Source: Merluccius polli
Taxonomy: Eukaryota > Chordata > Actinopteri > Gadiformes > Merlucciidae
Length of the DNA: 64,000 nt
Assembly (NCBI GenBank): GCA_030340625.1
Contig: JAOPHQ010003508.1
Coordinates: forward strand, 1-64,000
Reading direction: 5' to 3'
Shown: piece after piece, positions 43,406-54,830 of the stretch
Position numbering within the stretch: position 1 is the first letter of the stretch
Layout: each line of letters starts with the position of its first letter
Translations under genes and position numbers: made by a program
The notes under the pieces: model-generated
Database searches by the model: none
Told to the model about the DNA's origin: nothing
Seen by the model: only the letters and a program-made list of their open reading frames with translations

Positions 43406-46400
43406 CTATGATGCCCACTCAAAGTCAATAAGTTTCCTCAAAAGGGTGCTCACATGAGGGTTCATTGTTGTCCTCTTCTTTGTCTTTGAGCCTCTTTCTG
43501 GATTGATGCCCAGGAAGCACCTGTTAATAAGCAAAGATAGTTTCAGTTTTAAATAGACTTATGTATTGCAGGCAGCACGTATCAAGGTGTTCACCTGTGC
43601 CTTTTCCCATATCAAACCCTAATAGACTTATAATCCAAACGTGTTGGATCTTCCTCTCACCAAATCTTAGCCATTTTTAGCCAAGTTGCCTCAGGTTAGG
43701 TTTGCCTGAGGCAAAGTGGTTGATTTTCTACTATGAGGGGCCATATCAACGTGCGCCGTCACTGAAATGTGTCTTCATGCAATTGGCCAGTTGGTAAATT
43801 AAACCAAACCCTGTTGAAAGTATGACAAACACATCCTTTTCAATAAAGGGTCTGAGAGCATTTTGTACTGCTTTTAAAGAAAATTTAATACATTCGCATT
43901 TCGCAAGACGTTTCGAAATCACACAGCCTGCCCCAAAACAAAATAAACAGCTGTGATTGGACCGGTAGGTATTTGTCAGCATAACATGTGTAGATACCCA
44001 GACTGATCTGCAGAGCGAAATTGAATATGAGTTCGCGAGATCAGGATAGTCTCACCAGGCTAGCCTCAGGTACCTCCTTTTTCAGCATTTTAGACCTCAA
44101 GACAATCATTGAGTTGGAAGCCTGTACTATAATGTGAATTACAAGATCAAATGTGATCTTTATAAAATACCTTTGAATGAACTCCAGCGTTGACGATCCA
44201 GCAGCAGGATACTCAAGATTGAAGACGTAATAGCTGCTGAAGAAAGCAGCTACTCCGTGTAAAAAGAAAGGGTGTGGGCCCATCACGACATGTCCCTCGA
44301 TGGATACAAGCCATCCAGAGGGCTTCATCATGTCACCTGAAATGAACAGATACAACATTATGTGTTATGAGCACTTTGCAATCTGCTTCAGATACAAAGG
44401 GCTATACAAATGTAATTCTTATTATAATTATAATTATAATTATTTATTGTGGTCATGTAGATTTCGAGAATGAAAACAAAATAATGAGTTAGATATGTCG
44501 ATACTAGATCAAAGTAACATTACCTTGAATGATCAAGCAGGGGGTGCTGGGGAGTTCTGCAGTACTGACGTCCACAGCAGTGGCACATGGCTGTAACATA
44601 ATAACACACAATAGCATGGATGTAGGATAAAGGATAAATATTGTTCATTGGTCAGAGGTAGTAAATCATACAAGGTAATAAATGGCGTCTAATGTAATCA
44701 CTCATTTTGCATTTTAAATATTTGAATAAAAAATCTTACATCAACTTCAAGCATCAAACTCTCCTTCGGCTCTTTGAAGTACGACATTAGGAGCAGCAGG
44801 ATGCAGGCAGCCTTGTCAGAGTCTGGATCATAGCAGGCCAGAACATCACGGATCTTGGGGTTCTCCAGTGTTGCACAGTAATCCAGGATGGTCTGTCCTC
44901 GTCGACTAATTGCCTCCTGTAGCTTTTGAAGGACATTGACGTCTGTCAGGAGGCCAAAGTGTGAGAATAGGCATTTCTGAGAGAAGAGAAACGGCCACTC
45001 CTGTTTGATCTCGGACATCGCTGCAGCAGGCAATTTGTTAAGGTATTTCCGCAGGATGACGTATGTCTTTTCCATCATTGGTTCTGCTCTCTCTGCCCCA
45101 CTCATTCCTTCCTCTGTGTATACAGACATACAAATGTATTGTTAGTACCCAAGTAACAATTTGGTCTTGTAGCCGCCCAACACACACAGTGTTCAGATCT
45201 TAACCAATTACTAAAGTCTAAACAAAATCACCCAAAAAGACAATAGATGGCATGCCTGAGTAGATGTTCAGCAGATCCATCTTCATATTCTCCAATGTTG
45301 CCTCAGTCTCCCCCTCTGGCAAATCTGCTGGGCCCCACCTCATACACCTAGGAGTGGGCATCACAGGGTAACAATACTATTGGGGACGGTTATAGCTCAG
45401 ACGTTGGAGCAAGTCGTCTCATGACTGAAGGGTCAGCAGTTTGATTCCCCGTTGTGACTGTCTAAATACACCCATCCCACAGAAATCATGTTGCTGTGTC
45501 ATAGTGTTGTAAACACAGGTGTATTTTATCAAATTAATTAAGGTCAAGGTATTTAGTGTACCACAACCATGCCAGAGAGCCACTATGCACAATATCAGCA
45601 CCCTGGCTCAGCTAAATCCTAAATGGAACAAGGCCATAATCACAGTTAATTACACCTGTGTTTACTACACTATTAACATCGCAACATGCTTGCTGTGAAA
45701 AGGGTCCATGTCAAAGTGTCAATAAAGTAGTCAAGAGAAAAGTACCGTATGTTCTGTCCTGTTTCAGGGTTATTCATGGTCATATACAATGCTTTCGATC
45801 AAATGTTGATAGATTTTACATGTATATTGCCACATACCCGTATTGGTCAACAGGACCTCTTGCCAGTCTGGCCTCTCCTGCCATTCCCGTGCGCGGTCTT
45901 CTTTCTCTGCGGCGTTGAGCAAGAGTATTATTCCTATTTTTGTACTCCACTCTGGTTTTTACTTGTTGCAGAAGAGAGTGACATCCGTCTCCAGCAGTAT
46001 CACCGTGCTTGCCAACGTCGCCAAATGATTTGGGATGGCTCCTGAAAATGAGGGTGGGACAATTAGAAAATATGTCACCATTGTGGCACTTACCACATAA
46101 GCGTACAGCTAATGTAAGGATTACTTAAAGTAAAGAACCACGCTTAAAAAAAACATCAGGCTGAACAAGACCTTCATAAAAACATGTGAACAAGTCTGGT
46201 TTTCTTGAATATACTAGCTATGTTTAAACAAACCATGTTTACAAAGTCTTCACTTCTGCACCCTTGTGACATCATAGGTGCAGGAAATGAATCAGTGAAA
46301 GCTACAAACAGTTGAAGGGGTTGGGGCTGGGGATTAACTGATAGCTAATGTTGATAATAGTCCCATCCCTACCTGACAATGCTTCTCACAACGCTGTGAC

Positions 46401-47875
46401 ACATGGCTCTTGATGGGTTGCGGTCGTGCTGCATCATTTGTTCCACGAGCACGACCACGACGGCCTTTCTCTCGTCTGGCAATGGTCTTTCTTCTTTTTC
46501 AACTCTCAGTGTAATGGCTGATGACACCTGGTCCCAGTTGAGACGAAAGTCAACATGCCATGGTACGCCAGGCTGTGAAGCACTTGACGTGCTTCGGGCA
46601 GTGCTTGGAGGGCTGGGCAACAACTGATTTGGAGGCTGGAATGTTGTGTTTGAACTTGGAGTTGGGGAACTTGGAGCACTTGGATCGGGAGCAGAGACCA
46701 ACTCCATATTAAGAGTAACAAGTCCTAGAAGGCACAAAAACAATTTATTAATTAAGATAGGGCAAGATGTAGGGCTATGGGTCAATAGACTGCATGCTTA
46801 ACCGTAGTCCTGCTCCAGTACTTCCTGGAGGAAGCTCACACATTGGTTTCCTGTCAGCACTATTGGATGAAGTAATTAGAAGTTATTCACGCAAGTGCCA
46901 TTTGTTCAAATGTGACATAATGGGTTGAGAGAACGCAGAAGTGTCCATTGACTCATGTTAAAAGATTGCTCTGATAATGCCACTTAAAAAATTATAGTTA
47001 AAATAACAGGCCAATACACTATTGGAATTACAAACTCATCATAACAGGGTCTGATTGTTTTTCACTGCTGTTGTTATTAAGTTTGGAAATGCAGGTAAGT
47101 AATCAGCATCAGCTGCATTCACTTCCATGTAATTCCAGATGTGAAAACAACAGCAGTGAAAAACAGCCCAGTTATGATGAGTTTGTAATTCCAATTATTA
47201 TTATTTTTTATGCCTCTTATACATTTCCCCAACCCATTACGTCACACTGAACAAATGCCGCACACGTGAATAAGGTCTATAAGCTGTGCTGCACACCTGA
47301 GATTAATCACTTCATCCAATAGTATTTGACAGATAACCAATGTGTGAGCTTGGGACTACCGTTATGCAAAGTCTATTGTCTACCAGTTGTGCCAATGTTC
47401 TAAGGCCCTAGTTCAGTGACATAAAAGAGTGAAAAGTGTAATGGGTGAAAAGATGAATTTACCGTTCTTGATGCCCTTCATTAACTTCCGACTTTGGATA
47501 GGTTTGAGGTATTTCACCAGATCCCTCTCCTCCACCAAGGCCAGATCTTCAATAGACTCGACCCCAAGCTCATCCAGCATGGTGGTAAGAAGGTCATCAG
47601 GGAGACCAGGCAAGTATGACCACACTGCCTCCTTGACCTAGTCTCATTAAGTAGCGAATCGTGAAACACTGTAATTTCTCATTTTTGCCATCCCTACACT
47701 GTATGCATATTTCCTACTATAGTCTGTTCAACCAACAAAGCAAATTAAAGACAAAATCAACTTTATTCAAGGCTACCAAATTTTTTTTTACTTAGTTTGC
47801 TATGACTACATAGCCTGCTCTACTACTCACGTCACTCCTCACGTATCCTGTATCCTTACTTTCCTCCCTGCTCAT
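43406..47875 (-). CDS. SAM-domain protein encoded by the EnSpm element (second gene)
   Basis: Minus-strand exons: 47875-47831, 47637-47463, 46724-46373, 46041-45838, 45347-45256, 45113-44740, 44590-44524, 44336-44171, 43520-43406. They join in one open frame to 529 aa. Residues about 16-75 form a SAM domain (VWSYLPGLPDDLLTTMLDEL...RKLMKGIKN). A Ser/Pro-rich linker follows, then a region with a basic, Arg-rich stretch (residues about 220-260, RRRERRPR) and a mostly alpha-helical C-terminal half. All donors are GT except the one after 45256, which reads GC. The ATG (47875-47873) overlaps the transposase stop codon. An acceptor, TTTTCCAG at 47883, lies 7 nt before the ATG. Function is unknown; by analogy with maize TnpA it may bind element DNA or regulate transposition. 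It was recognised as a recurring fish protein annotated as SAM-domain-like, not as a named host gene. Confidence 0.8.
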
Positions 47876-50547
47876 ACTGCCTCTGGAAAAGAATGGTGGA
47901 GAGCAATAAGGGACTGATAATACACGTTGTATGTTGAAAGAGGATAGTAGTCCAGTAGATCTTCCTGCTTAATGCACACATAATTGTCTTGGGCCACTCC
48001 TAGGTCACAGTACACACCTGTGTCACATAACTTTACAAAAGTATGTTTCTCTGAGACAAAATAGACCGAATTATGAACAACAATAACTAGCATAATCTTC
48101 CCCATAAGAAGCCCTTCATCACTGTTCTCTAGTAAAATGTACATCCCCCTTCTGTAATCTGTGCCTTTGACTGTAACATAGTTACAAGCCACTGCCGACT
48201 GTGACTGGAATGGACAACTGGCTACAGATGCCCTGATCCTGTCATTGTAATCATCAACATGAAAATCAGTCCCCTTTTCTGCTTGTACAAGTGGAGGAAA
48301 CAAGTTTCCCGCACTCAAGTACGCTTGTAGAAGTTGGTGCCTCTCTGCTAGAGTTTTGCACAAATTCTTAAAATTGTGCAATTTCCTGGCACACTGTTTA
48401 AAAAATGTATGTTTGCTCTCAAACCGTAGTGTCCACAGTCGAATAAGTGGGCCAAAGTGAATGATGAGAGATGGATAGTGGCACAGATAATGGTGCTTTG
48501 GTCTGAGGGGGGCATTGGGGAAAAGCCTTGTCCTGCTGTCTATGTACTCCTCTATGAGGACTTTAAGATACGCGACCTGGCCCTCTGTAATGACCGGTGC
48601 ACAGATGAGCTCAACAATCTCCCTCAGCTGCAAAATGATTTGCCACACCTCATTTTCACAGGGATCTTTAATCCTGTCACCCACCATGAGTGGGAGAAGT
48701 CTAAGGAAACACCAGTTCTGAACTGCATGCCCACTTAGCTTGTTGCTGCTGGGAGAGAGGTCTGCTGGTTTGTCCTTACCATCGTTAACTTCATATCTTA
48801 ACTGGTTCTTGCACCTATTTAACTGCAGGTATGTAAAATGATTCTCCTCAACTAAATGGCGAATATATAAAGGAAGGTCATAAGCTATGACTCCCTCAAA
48901 TAAGTCATGGCCTAGACATGGTGGTAGGCCAGGCTGGCAAACATGGAAATGTGAAAGCTGATTGAAAGGAGAGTCAAACTTGATGCCACATACAGAGTCA
49001 GTGGCAGTAGTTTCCTGCTCTTGCAAATTACTTGCGTATGATTGGGCTGTTCTTTTGGTACCACACGATATAGGATTAGTCAGGAAATCATCTCTACACA
49101 CCTCACAGTAGCGACAAAAATAAGTAGACCGACTGAAGTTCTCCAAGAATCCCCCAATAGAATGGGATCCCAAGTTGTCTCCTGCAATGGCAACCAAAGA
49201 GCCCTTTAGTACAATGCCATCAGATGTGACTACACCTCTCTGCTCCAGAATTTTGAGGTCCTCAATCAGGGGAGCAAAAACTTTATTTACCCCAAAATAC
49301 TTAAAGTCCTGTTCCCTACATAAGAGAACAAGTTGCATCTGATCAGTAGAAGATCTATTGTGAGGCAAGATGTCAGTCAGAGTTAGGTAAACCGCTAAAA
49401 CCTTGTGCTTTTTTTTCCCTGAGCCCAGGGGGTTGACAACCTCAAAGGCATCTTGGTACAGTATTAATCCAAGTGAAGAAGGGTCAGCTTTCAACATTGG
49501 ATTACTTTGAAAGCCTTCTCCATCCTTGACATCCTGATAGACAGCATCAGTAGATGGCTGCAAACGTGTCAAAGTATACTGTTCGCGTAGAGACTCATTT
49601 TTGAAAAGTGTCACCAATGTCTCATGTATAGGAACATACTGAGCAAAACATTCTTTGTCATTTTCATCATTGCCCAAGAGCAAAGGCACGGGATGAACAT
49701 AGTTAAAACACTCTTTAAAAGCAGCCTTCCTCTTTGCATCTGTACTGAGCCTTCCCCTGTTATAGAGTGTGAGTAGATCATCTCTGTTCATTTCCTCAAT
49801 GATGCTGCTTATAGTGGCCTGAGGGATTCCGAGTTCTTTTAGTTTCTCACTCAGAATGTTTAGGGAATTGGACAGGCCAAGTTCATGAGCACTTTGAAAG
49901 CCATCAATAATGGTTTGAATGGTGCTTGCTGGTAAGAGTAGCTTCGATTGCAATTTCAGGTAGAAAAGTGTAAGGTTCTGTAAAAATAGGTTTTCGTCCA
50001 CAGCTAATGGCATTTGTGGTTCATTATGTTCCTCAGCAGCTTCTGAATATGACTGACTGGGTCCTGGCAATGGCTCTGTAGCAATAGACTTGTCTAGAAC
50101 AAGGTCATCTAAAACTGAATCCTCTGCACACCTATGTTTTCTGGAAATATGTGAAGCAAAAGTCATCACGTGTGTGAACGTGCAATCACAACCTCTAAAT
50201 GGACATCTAGTTTCCATTCCTCCCCTTATGTGCGTCTTCAAATGCTTAATAAGAGAGGCCAAAGTGTCACACTTAAATGCACAAGCCTCAAGCAGACATT
50301 TCAAGGGTGTGTCAGGTGGTAGAACTGATGTGTCAGGCAGTATAGGCCCAGCAGCCTGCAGGTAGGACCTATGCTGCCTATACATATGAATTTGCAGTCC
50401 CATGTGTTTTCTGTACCTCCGTGAGCAGTCAGGCACTCCACACTGGTAGTGATAATTGGGGGCATTGCTATGCAGTTTTGTGTGCTGAACATAGTTATAC
50501 ACATTCTCAGACAAATGCTCACATCCAACCAATTTACAGTGGAACAT
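47872..50547 (-). CDS. Transposase, C2H2 zinc-finger plus DDE-type (EnSpm/CACTA-like)
   Basis: A single uninterrupted coding exon of 891 aa. The N-terminus has four C2H2-like fingers (C4/C9/H22/H26; C36/C41/H54/H59; C84/C89/H102/H106; C115/C120/H133/H138). The core carries conserved-looking acidic sites: D366 in YQDAFEVVNPLGS, D457 in GDNLGSHSIGGF, D548 in GHDLFEGV, and E710 in LWTLRFESKHTFFK, with a Cys cluster (CRYCEVC) near 478-484. These are candidate DDE residues. Start ATG 50547 has A at -3. An acceptor (TTTTCTTTCTAG) at 50669 would make a 5'UTR exon start at 50668. A tiny upstream frame (ATG 10 nt before) overlaps the start. No stop or frameshift suggests decay, so the gene may be active. 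Exact superfamily needs a profile search. Confidence 0.8.
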   Translation of the reverse strand: MFHCKLVGCEHLSENVYNYVQHTKLHSNAPNYHYQCGVPDCSRRYRKHMGLQIHMYRQHRSYLQAAGPILPDTSVLPPDTPLKCLLEACAFKCDTLASLIKHLKTHIRGGMETRCPFRGCDCTFTHVMTFASHISRKHRCAEDSVLDDLVLDKSIATEPLPGPSQSYSEAAEEHNEPQMPLAVDENLFLQNLTLFYLKLQSKLLLPASTIQTIIDGFQSAHELGLSNSLNILSEKLKELGIPQATISSIIEEMNRDDLLTLYNRGRLSTDAKRKAAFKECFNYVHPVPLLLGNDENDKECFAQYVPIHETLVTLFKNESLREQYTLTRLQPSTDAVYQDVKDGEGFQSNPMLKADPSSLGLILYQDAFEVVNPLGSGKKKHKVLAVYLTLTDILPHNRSSTDQMQLVLLCREQDFKYFGVNKVFAPLIEDLKILEQRGVVTSDGIVLKGSLVAIAGDNLGSHSIGGFLENFSRSTYFCRYCEVCRDDFLTNPISCGTKRTAQSYASNLQEQETTATDSVCGIKFDSPFNQLSHFHVCQPGLPPCLGHDLFEGVIAYDLPLYIRHLVEENHFTYLQLNRCKNQLRYEVNDGKDKPADLSPSSNKLSGHAVQNWCFLRLLPLMVGDRIKDPCENEVWQIILQLREIVELICAPVITEGQVAYLKVLIEEYIDSRTRLFPNAPLRPKHHYLCHYPSLIIHFGPLIRLWTLRFESKHTFFKQCARKLHNFKNLCKTLAERHQLLQAYLSAGNLFPPLVQAEKGTDFHVDDYNDRIRASVASCPFQSQSAVACNYVTVKGTDYRRGMYILLENSDEGLLMGKIMLVIVVHNSVYFVSEKHTFVKLCDTGVYCDLGVAQDNYVCIKQEDLLDYYPLSTYNVYYQSLIALHHSFPEAV

Positions 50548-50848
50548 TGTGGTGCATGTTAGCTAGTCACCTACCTAATCTATTTCTCCTCACTCTTAGC
50601 CTGACACTAAACAGGATGGTTAGCCTGCCTGACACTGAACAGGGTGGTTAGCCTCGCCCTCTGATGACCTAGAAAGAAAAGAAAATGGAGAAATTACACA
50701 AAGGCAACCAACAATACGAATTTCAGTTTGAATGCAGATTATGATCATTGATCATTGTATTTTAGTTTTAGCCCTGTCAAAAATGATAGTGGTATATATC
50801 GTTTTTTTTTCTGTAGCACTTTGAGGCTGCTCACTCAATGTAAAGTGC

Positions 50849-50981
<133 letters not shown>

Positions 50982-51038
50982 AATGTATGTGTGGTATTTA
51001 TTCAGTTTGGGGGAATCACGGTGTCTAGAAAGCATCAG

Positions 51039-52506
51039 TCAGTACGTTTACATGACACTCAAGAAAGTCGACTTGTTGGCTTAATCCAACAATGATTGGA
51101 TTACTAAGATGCATGTATACACCTTAATCAAGCTATAATCGGTTCGAGTCAACTTACTCATATCAGGTTAAGACCCCTAGATTATGCGATTCATAGTCGA
51201 CTAAGCGTGCATGTAACCAATCGAATTGGCTTATGCGTTGAATTGCGTTCTGCGCATGCTCGAGATCTCTTCCCGGGGCCGTGAGCCGGAAGTAGAAAGA
51301 GACGATAGTCATGTTGTTGTCGCCGCCGTCGGATAAGGGATAACGAGAAACGGCGATTTATTTAAAAAGGTGGCGCAGAAGATGGAGGAAGCCGGTGAAT
51401 TAGTTATCCCCTATACGAATTGTGTCCCGGCCGCGGGAGCGCGCATGGCATTCATTAAAGGTGGAAGCACGCGGACACTACGCTTCCATTTCACCCAAGG
51501 CTGAATTAAAAGTACATGTTTTTCTAAATGTGGGTCATCAACGAGGTTGTAAAGTAGTAACTTCGGGCACATCTGTCAAAATAAATTTTTTTCTCCCGAC
51601 GTGTTTACGATCTTTTTTCATTCATTCGGGGCTGTTCTGGTGGGAGAAATATGTTTTCAGTAGACAGCTGTCAACTAACTTTGCGTCGGCGATTTATTTA
51701 AAAAGCTGGCGCAGAAGATGGAGGAAGCCGGTGCCGTGCCTATAGGAGTGTATCTTCATCAACGTGCATTCAGTACACACTACGCTTCGATTTAACCCAA
51801 GGCTGAATTTAAAGTCCATGTTTTTCTAAATGTTGCTCATCAACAAGGTTGTAACATAACTACGATCTTTATTCATTCATTGCGCCGCGGCCGAACTGAC
51901 GGCGGTATTCTCTGATATATGAATCTTACAGACTGCGTCGGGTTCTCCGACTCTCTGGTACACAACAAGTAAAGACTCCTAGTCGGGTTTATCTCGCCCA
52001 TGGGGAAAAGGAATTGGGGGAAATTAACTTTGGCTTTGACTCTCTGAAGTCCAGACTGAAACGCGACATGGAGGAGAAAGCGATGTTTCAGCAGACAGCT
52101 GTCAGTTCACTTCGGGTCCATATCAGTTCTCCATTGACGCTCCATTGTTCCTCTCGGTCGTATGCGGACCGCTCCGCGGACGACCGAGTCGGCATACGAC
52201 CGAGAGGAACAGTGGAGCTTCGGAGAAATGATATGGACCCGAAGTGAACTGACAGCTGTCTGCTGAAACATCGCTTTCTCGAATGAGTTTGTTGTTGCTG
52301 GTGACGTAAAGAGGTCAACCGGTGGCTCTACTACCACTAGTTGAAATGGGCACAGCGCCACCTATCGTACCGGGGCATTACACGCTTCGGCCAATGAATC
52401 GATATACTCGCCGCCATGTATACGCGGACAATTGCAGTTGACCAGTTGCGGAGCATAGACGAGCTATGGCTTTAATCGATATAATCTGTGCATGTAAACG
52501 TACTGA
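51039..52506. mobile_element. Nested inverted-repeat element inside the EnSpm element
   Basis: The perfect 16 bp ends TCAGTACGTTTACATG (51039-51054) and its reverse complement (52491-52506) bound 1468 bp. Inside, a segment recurs as a direct repeat (GGCGATTTATTTAAAAAG and following, near 51352-51404 and 51687-51735; a second shared block near 51476-51530 and 51777-51830). A long hairpin lies at 52074-52280. No transposase is visible, so it is non-autonomous. Superfamily is unassigned. Confidence 0.75.
52074..52280. repeat. ~200 bp hairpin with 52 bp perfect arms
   Basis: The arms at 52074-52125 and 52229-52280 are exact reverse complements. An inner pair (CCTCTCGGTCGTATGC and GCATACGACCGAGAGG) extends the stem towards a short CG-rich loop near 52170. 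Confidence 0.92.
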
Positions 52507-53093
52507 GAGGCTGCAGCTGACAGGGACAGCTAACGGCAGTAGCAAAGCTAACGGCAGTAACGTTAGCTAAGCTAACGGCAGTAGCAAAGCAAAACATCAG
52601 GACATCACATAAAACCTTCCCATTGTCGGACACGACATGAAACTACTCCAGTTAGCTCAATCATGTTGTAACTAAGATATCCGCTGGAAAAAATATTTTT
52701 TCATGGACCGTTTTAATCACTGAGTTATTAAAGTTAAACAGCTAAAGGTTAGCCCGGCTAATCTATGATAACCATGACTAATTACAAAAATGTGCACATA
52801 TAAATAGTAATGTTTGTCCAATCATTGGTTTTATAAACTTTATAAACACCAGATTAGTCTAAACGGGGATAAAGTGACATGAAAAATGATATATATATAT
52901 ATAGCGAAACTCGTCATTAAGTTACTACAACTATTAGCAAATGCTGTGAGAGAACGTTCAACAATTTCGGGCACTTGCTAACAAAATATGAACTGTGTCA
53001 TGCGATAAACGTTCATTTGAAAGTAAATATTATTATCAGATTAAAAATAACATGGGTGTAAGTGCTGCAAACAGAGTTATGCATGCTGCTCAC

Positions 53094-53160
53094 CTTCTCC
53101 ATTCAGCCCGGAAGAGTAGAGGGAAATGGCGCCTTCAGTTCAAACGAGCGCCAAGTTCGG
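53094..53160 (-). promoter_or_regulatory. Predicted 5' exon of the EnSpm transcription unit
   Basis: On the minus strand, a GC-rich block (GGCGCTCGTTTGAACTGAAG and following) ends ATGGAGAAG before GTGAGCAGC, a strong donor. Splicing to the acceptor at 50669 gives the transposase mRNA with only a short upstream frame; splicing to the acceptor at 47883 would give the SAM-protein mRNA. The promoter would lie between here and 53458. Inferred from signals only. Confidence 0.45.
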
Positions 53161-53194
53161 TTATGTCATGTGACTTCCCAGGGCATATTTCATT

Positions 53195-53458
53195 TCACTG
53201 TAATAATACTGTTGAATGCTGTGAAATCCTTGCATTTTTTAACTGTGTTGCTGTGATATTACAGACCTTGTTGTGATATAACAAGGGATTTTTGATTGCA
53301 GGATTTTACTGTAAAATAAGAGTTACATGCTGTAAAATCCAAGGATACTGTAGTTTCTACAGGTATTTATTGGGATATTACAGGGGAACTTAATTACAGC
53401 AAGTTACTGTAAAATAATACTGTTAATTATTGTGAAATGCTGGTAATTTCTAACAGTG
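53195..53458. repeat. Right subterminal repeat array of the EnSpm element
   Basis: Repeated TTTACTGTAAAATAA, ATGCTGTAAAATCC, ATGCTGTGAAATCC and related motifs mirror the left end array. The array ends in CAGTG at 53454-53458. Confidence 0.75.
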
Positions 53459-53977
53459 TAGGTATAAATAATGATTACACAATAAATAATCTATTTGTTA
53501 CAATTATCATTTGGAATGGCTGTTATTTCATCTCTTTGTTGATTGATTGATTGATTGATATATATACTTATTTACATTGTCTTTCAGCCTTCCTCTGTGT
53601 TGAGATTACAAGTGACGACATGTGATGTCATCAGTTCTATTCCTAGCATGTGCTGTCATTGGGCGTTCATTATGTTGTGACTCCTCCCCCTTTTAAAATG
53701 AAACAGATCTGGGATTAGTGTTTGCTAAATGTTACACATTTAGCATCTATGTGCACCACACACACACACACATGTTTTTTTGTGCCACTTGTGTGTTCCC
53801 CCAGTCTGTGTGGCATGTCACCTCATGGGCATGTGTGTATGTGTGTTTTGTTGGTTGCCGTGCAACATATGTTTTTACGAGAGACCCCAGCGGCCGCCAT
53901 CTCAGCATCTACTCATTCTCACGCACACACTCCTGTGCATGTGTATGTATTAAATGTCATGGCATTTTCAGATTCTG

Positions 53978-53980
53978 GTC

Positions 53981-54017
<37 letters not shown>
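53978..54017. repeat. (CT)n microsatellite
   Basis: About 17 CT units. The DNA from 53459 to 54100 is otherwise unremarkable, with (TTGA)n near 53540. Confidence 0.9.
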
Positions 54018-54020
<3 letters not shown>

Positions 54021-54109
54021 CCCAGTACCTTGACTCAGCCTTCAGCATGTCATCTTCAGTTAATGGGGAGATCAAAATAAACACAAAAGACTTATGACCT
54101 TTTCAATTT

Positions 54110-54470
54110 AATAATGGTGATCCAGCTGACTATAGGACTGGTGATCCAGCTGACTATAGGACTGGTGATCCAGCTGGTGATCCAGCTGACTATATGCTGG
54201 TGATCCAGCCGACTATAGGACTGGTGATCCAGCTGACTATAGGACTGGTGATCCAGCTGGTGATCCAGCTGACTATATGCTGGTGATCCAGCCGACTATA
54301 GGACTGGTGATCCAGCTGACTAGGACTGGTGATCCAGCTGAATATAGGACTGGTGATCCAGCCGACTACAGGACTGGTGATCCAGCCGACTATAGGACTG
54401 GCGATCCAGCTGACTATAGGACTGGTGATCCAGCCGACTATAGGACTGGTGATCCAGCTGACTATAGGGC
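54110..54470. repeat. ~23 bp minisatellite GGTGATCCAGCTGACTATAG
   Basis: About 15 units of ACTGGTGATCCAGCYGACTA + TAGG, with a higher-order block of about 89 bp (short, short, GGTGATCCAGCT, TATATGCT) duplicated near 54140-54200 and 54230-54300. Confidence 0.93.
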
Positions 54471-54649
54471 ATGGGGAGACACCCTGAATGGGATAGCATT
54501 AGATATCTGATGTCCATTATCACTGGAGATGAGCCTGTGTACACCCAGATCTTCAGAGCTATAAGGCAAAGATTTTCATTTGAGGGAAACTCATTGCATG
54601 CAGGGATCTGGTATCCATGAGTAATGAGGTCATTGTTCATGCATTTTGG

Positions 54650-54830
54650 GGGCAGGATGGTGTTGTAGTGGCTAGGGGGAGGGGGGGGGGTGTTTGACTC
54701 CCAATCGAATGGTCCTGGGTTTGAATTCACAGCCTACGTAGGTGTCCTTGAGCAAGTCACCCCTATACCTGCTTATTAACAGCATGTCTCTGAATTCTCT
54801 TTCCAAATAACTAGTAAAACAGTACTTGCT
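54650..54830 (+). repeat. tRNA-like SINE
   Basis: GGGGCAGGATGGTGTTGTAG head, interrupted by a poly-G run, a B-box-like GGGTTTGAATTCAC, then TCCTTGAGCAAGTCACCCCT and an A/T-rich end. It resembles the copy at 34560-34725. Confidence 0.55.

Noticed and set aside
48457..48738. Plus-strand open frame inside the transposase
   Set aside because: Antisense shadow of the 891 aa transposase; no independent support.
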